A stretch of 64,000 nt of DNA from Flavobacteriaceae bacterium bin25. Its GTDB lineage: Bacteria > Bacteroidota > Bacteroidia > Flavobacteriales > Flavobacteriaceae. Positions 62,201 through 64,000 of this stretch are shown piece after piece. Location of the stretch: the NCBI GenBank assembly GCA_002238525.1, contig MPMN01000001.1, positions 1 through 64,000 on the forward strand. Direction: 5' to 3'. Every line of letters begins with the position of its first letter. Positions within the stretch are counted from its first letter, which is position 1. Under the pieces are notes generated by a model that saw only the letters and a list, made by a program, of their open reading frames with translations, was not told the DNA's origin and ran no database searches. The translations under genes were made by a program, and so were the position numbers.

Positions 62201-63804
62201 CAGTTCGTAATTCTACCCCTTATGTGGGATTAATTTCTCCACCACCTCATCACGATATATATTCGATTGAAGATCTGGCGCAGTTGATTTTTGATCTCAA
62301 AAATGCTAATCGTCAAGCCAGGGTAAATGTAAAATTAGTTTCAGAAGTTGGGGTTGGGACAGTAGCAGCTGGGGTAGCTAAGGCCAAAGCGGATGTCATA
62401 TTAATTGCCGGATTTGATGGAGGCACCGGAGCATCTCCACTTACTTCCATCAAACATGCTGGACTTCCATGGGAATTGGGTATCGCTGAAGTTCAACAGA
62501 CCCTGGTCATGAATGATTTACGCTCAAGAGTTATAATTGAATGTGATGGTCAACTTAAGACAGGCCGGGATGTGGCTATTGCGGCACTTTTAGGAGCTGA
62601 AGAATTTGGCTTTTCTACTGCACCATTAATCGCTTCGGGGTGTATCATGATGCGCGCCTGTCATCTCAATACTTGCCCTGTCGGTGTGGCCACCCAGGAT
62701 CCCGAATTACGGAAAAATTTTAAAGGCACTCCTGAACATGTGGTGAATTACTTCTACTTTGTGGCCCAGGAACTTCGAGGTATAATGGCCCAACTAGGAT
62801 TTAGATCTATAAATGAGATGATTGGTCAGTCTCAGAAGTTAAATATGCGAAAAGCCATTTCCCATTATAAGGCTCAAGGATTAGATTTTTCTAAAATATT
62901 ATTCAAACCTCAACCTGCCAAAGATGTTGATATTTACAATACCACCGTTCAAGATCATGAGATTGAAAACGTACTAGATTTACAGTTGCTCAAAACTCTT
63001 AAACCGTATATCAAAAAGGACATAGGAATTGTATTGGAGCATAAAATCAAGAATACTGATCGAGCTGTAGGTGCTATTCTGAGCAACGAAATTTCTAAAC
63101 TCTACGGTGCAGATGGGCTCCCCCGGAATCAAATCCACATTGACTTTAAAGGATCAGCTGGTCAGAGTTTTGGTGCTTTCTCTGCAAAGGGGCTTTTCTT
63201 TAGAGTTATTGGCAACGCAAATGATTATTTCGGAAAAGGACTCTCTGGAGCAACCCTTGTCGCTCAGGTGCCCCCCGAGGCAACTTTTGTTCAAAATCAA
63301 AATATCATCATAGGAAATGTAGCCCTTTATGGTGCCACAAATGGATATGCCTTCATCAATGGAGTAGCAGGCGAACGATTTTGTGTTCGAAATTCAGGAG
63401 CTAAGGCAGTGGTTGAAGGTGTCGGTGACCATGGCTGTGAATATATGACCGGGGGAACGGTAGTTATACTAGGTCAGTTTGGAAGAAATTTTGCTGCCGG
63501 AATGAGTGGGGGTATAGCTTATCTGTACAGTGAATCCGGAAGTTTTGATAGCGAAAATTTCAATCTGGAAATGGTTGAATTAGAGGATCTTGATGCCGAT
63601 GATCAATCAAAAGTTCATGAGTTAATCTCACGACATTTTGAATATACAAAAAGCCACTTAGCAAATCGTATTCTAAATCACTGGGAAGATTCCAAACAGC
63701 GTTTAATAAAGGTAATGCCTACTGATTACAAACGAGCACTTGAACTTATGGCTCAGGAAGTCGAAAAAAAAGAAAAATCTCCGGTTGAAGTATGGGAAAA
63801 TTAA
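59278..63804 (+). CDS. gltB: Glutamate synthase, large subunit
   Basis: 1508 residues, the usual size. It transfers the amide of glutamine to 2-oxoglutarate, giving two glutamates. The class II amidotransferase domain begins at Cys18 (HDNCGAGFICSLRG) once a short propeptide is removed. Substrate loops include FALVHQRFSTNTFPSWELAH and MCHNGEINTF. The FMN synthase domain has GGKSNSGEGGEDP and IAGFDGGTGASPL. The 3Fe-4S ligands are Cys1122, 1128 and 1133 (CIMMRACHLNTCPVG). The C-terminal beta-helix has GEGVGDHG-like turns such as VEGVGDHGCEYMTGG. It overlaps gltD by 13 bases. Confidence 0.97.
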   Translation: MLIENKSLYDSFFEHDNCGAGFICSLRGERSNDIIHKAFDILVKLEHRGAKSADGKTGDGAGLLIEIPHRFFIEKCPFRLPDFQEYAVGMVFLPVKQNQQEYCVQILEREINYQGLEILGWRDVTVDRSVLGRIAANTEPIIKQIFIGKGGKEINQHQFNIQLYKARKIAEHKISKSKLSQKSFFYLPSLSPRTIIYKGLIRAQDISQYYTELTSQLLVTRFALVHQRFSTNTFPSWELAHPFRYMCHNGEINTFRGNFLRMYYRQEKMSDPLFGEHMNEIFPIIPSGKSDSASMDMVIELLLATGRTLPEVMMMLVPEAWEKHSSMPDYKKAFYHFNSCIMEPWDGPASIPFTDGNYIGAILDRNGLRPSRYTVTKDGYVVMSSETGVLEIAPENVEFHGRLEPGKMFLVNMDEGRIVDDLEIKKDICTKRPYRQWLNDNLLPLKKVPYLNEPLPIENEPFATRLRIFGYTHEDIKTIITPMAIDGKEAIGSMGSDTPLAVLSQRPQLLYNYFKQLFAQVTNPPLDGIREEIVTDISLSIGSSYNIFRINQNHAKKLHINNPVISNADLYKIKHINHPDFKAISISTLYNLTHGLNGLEHSLSTMLLEIEDALDRGINIIILSDRSVDEKMAPIPMLLACSHVHHSFQRKGRRTEFGIVIESAEPREPHHFSCLFGYGASAINPYLVNEIIAHKVEEGAIDTTVQNAVQNFNIAIGKGIVKVMNKIGISTLHSYRGAQIFEALGLSQRFIDTYFCQTPSRIEGVGLYEIEKEVFFKHQKAYTYEQKFGIPLEIGGEYRWRRDGEDHSVNPKTVAQLQIAVRQNKWDNYNNFSHLINDQNKRLMTLRGLMEFSSFDPIKIEEVEPWTEIVKRFKTGAMSLGSLSREAHENLAIAMNRLGGKSNSGEGGEDPIRFKPDENGDLRNSAIKQVASGRFGVTSHYLSSAQEIQIKMAQGAKPGEGGQLPGKKVDPYIASVRNSTPYVGLISPPPHHDIYSIEDLAQLIFDLKNANRQARVNVKLVSEVGVGTVAAGVAKAKADVILIAGFDGGTGASPLTSIKHAGLPWELGIAEVQQTLVMNDLRSRVIIECDGQLKTGRDVAIAALLGAEEFGFSTAPLIASGCIMMRACHLNTCPVGVATQDPELRKNFKGTPEHVVNYFYFVAQELRGIMAQLGFRSINEMIGQSQKLNMRKAISHYKAQGLDFSKILFKPQPAKDVDIYNTTVQDHEIENVLDLQLLKTLKPYIKKDIGIVLEHKIKNTDRAVGAILSNEISKLYGADGLPRNQIHIDFKGSAGQSFGAFSAKGLFFRVIGNANDYFGKGLSGATLVAQVPPEATFVQNQNIIIGNVALYGATNGYAFINGVAGERFCVRNSGAKAVVEGVGDHGCEYMTGGTVVILGQFGRNFAAGMSGGIAYLYSESGSFDSENFNLEMVELEDLDADDQSKVHELISRHFEYTKSHLANRILNHWEDSKQRLIKVMPTDYKRALELMAQEVEKKEKSPVEVWEN

Positions 63805-64000
63805 GGGGTTTCAAACAATTTAATAGAGTTGATGAAGATGCTGTTAATCCAAAAAAGAGGATTGGCAACTATAAAGAATTTACCAAAGATCCCGGAGATC
63901 AAAAATTAAGAGAAGAAGGGGCTAGATGTATGGATTGTGGCATCCCCTTTTGTCATGGTGGGTGTCCATTAGGAAATCTTATACCTGATTTCAATGATGC
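63792..64000 (+). CDS. gltD: Glutamate synthase, small subunit (5' part only)
   Basis: The first 69 codons are present and the window then ends. MGKLRGFKQFNRVDEDAVNP begins the protein, and ARCMDCGIPFCHGGCPLGNL (about residues 45-64) holds four cysteines of the N-terminal 4Fe-4S domain found in GltD and related NADPH-linked subunits. GltD passes electrons from NADPH through FAD and the clusters to GltB. The ATG lies inside the end of gltB, so translation is coupled. FAD and NADPH motifs would lie beyond the edge. Confidence 0.92.
   Translation, partial: MGKLRGFKQFNRVDEDAVNPKKRIGNYKEFTKDPGDQKLREEGARCMDCGIPFCHGGCPLGNLIPDFND

Overview
The window is chromosomal DNA from a member of the Bacteroidota, probably a marine or other free-living cytophagian or flavobacterial relative. 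The evidence is: two SusC/SusD outer-membrane pairs plus a third TonB receptor, lipoproteins with Bacteroidota-type signal peptides, a purM-like/prfA/pyrF cluster, a type II (eukaryote-like) glutamine synthetase, and promoters matching TTG-N(17-23)-TAnnTTTG. The DNA is AT-rich by eye. No species can be named from sequence alone.

Left part (1-14.7 kb). A small unknown protein and a Kelch-type lipoprotein come first, then tRNA-Arg(ACG), a Ca2+/Na+ antiporter, glutamine synthetase, and the purM-like/prfA/pyrF run. A scarred region (7.4-12.3 kb) follows. It holds a TnpB C-terminal remnant, a large coiled-coil lipoprotein, a partly duplicated and frameshifted alpha/beta-hydrolase gene, a 25-bp repeat (also present at the left edge) and a strong hairpin. 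A purU/amidohydrolase pair closes it.

Middle (15-26 kb) is mostly housekeeping. It has a glnK-amt-porin operon with a strong terminator, crcB with a small membrane protein, a MazG-like pyrophosphohydrolase, two tandem ilvE copies, mnmD, a TIGR01777 epimerase, and grpE-dnaJ. This DnaJ keeps only one of the two usual zinc sites. A lipoprotein of unknown function follows.

Surface and polysaccharide region (26.5-54 kb). It contains a 1418-residue repeat lipoprotein with 15 Cys-paired InlB-like repeats, a SusC/SusD pair, a lone TonB receptor, an alpha-L-fucosidase, a small outer-membrane protein and a second SusC/SusD pair. A homopolymeric G tract lies in the promoter region of the lone TonB receptor and may make it phase variable. 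Set between the fucosidase and the second Sus pair is a tight three-gene operon (40.7-48.1 kb): a 1271-residue TerB_N/TerB_C protein, a BrxD-like (DUF2791-type) ATPase and a short Lhr/BrxHI-like helicase. This is the best candidate in the window for a little-described defence or DNA-processing system. No methyltransferase, nuclease or phosphatase gene accompanies it.

Right part (53.8-64 kb). A self-inhibited Fic protein with a C-terminal winged helix has a duplicated, palindrome-bearing site over its promoter and start. Then come folC, NhaD, anmK, and gltB followed by the 5' end of gltD. Nitrogen assimilation recurs across the window: glutamine synthetase, PII/Amt and glutamate synthase together would form a full GS-GOGAT route.
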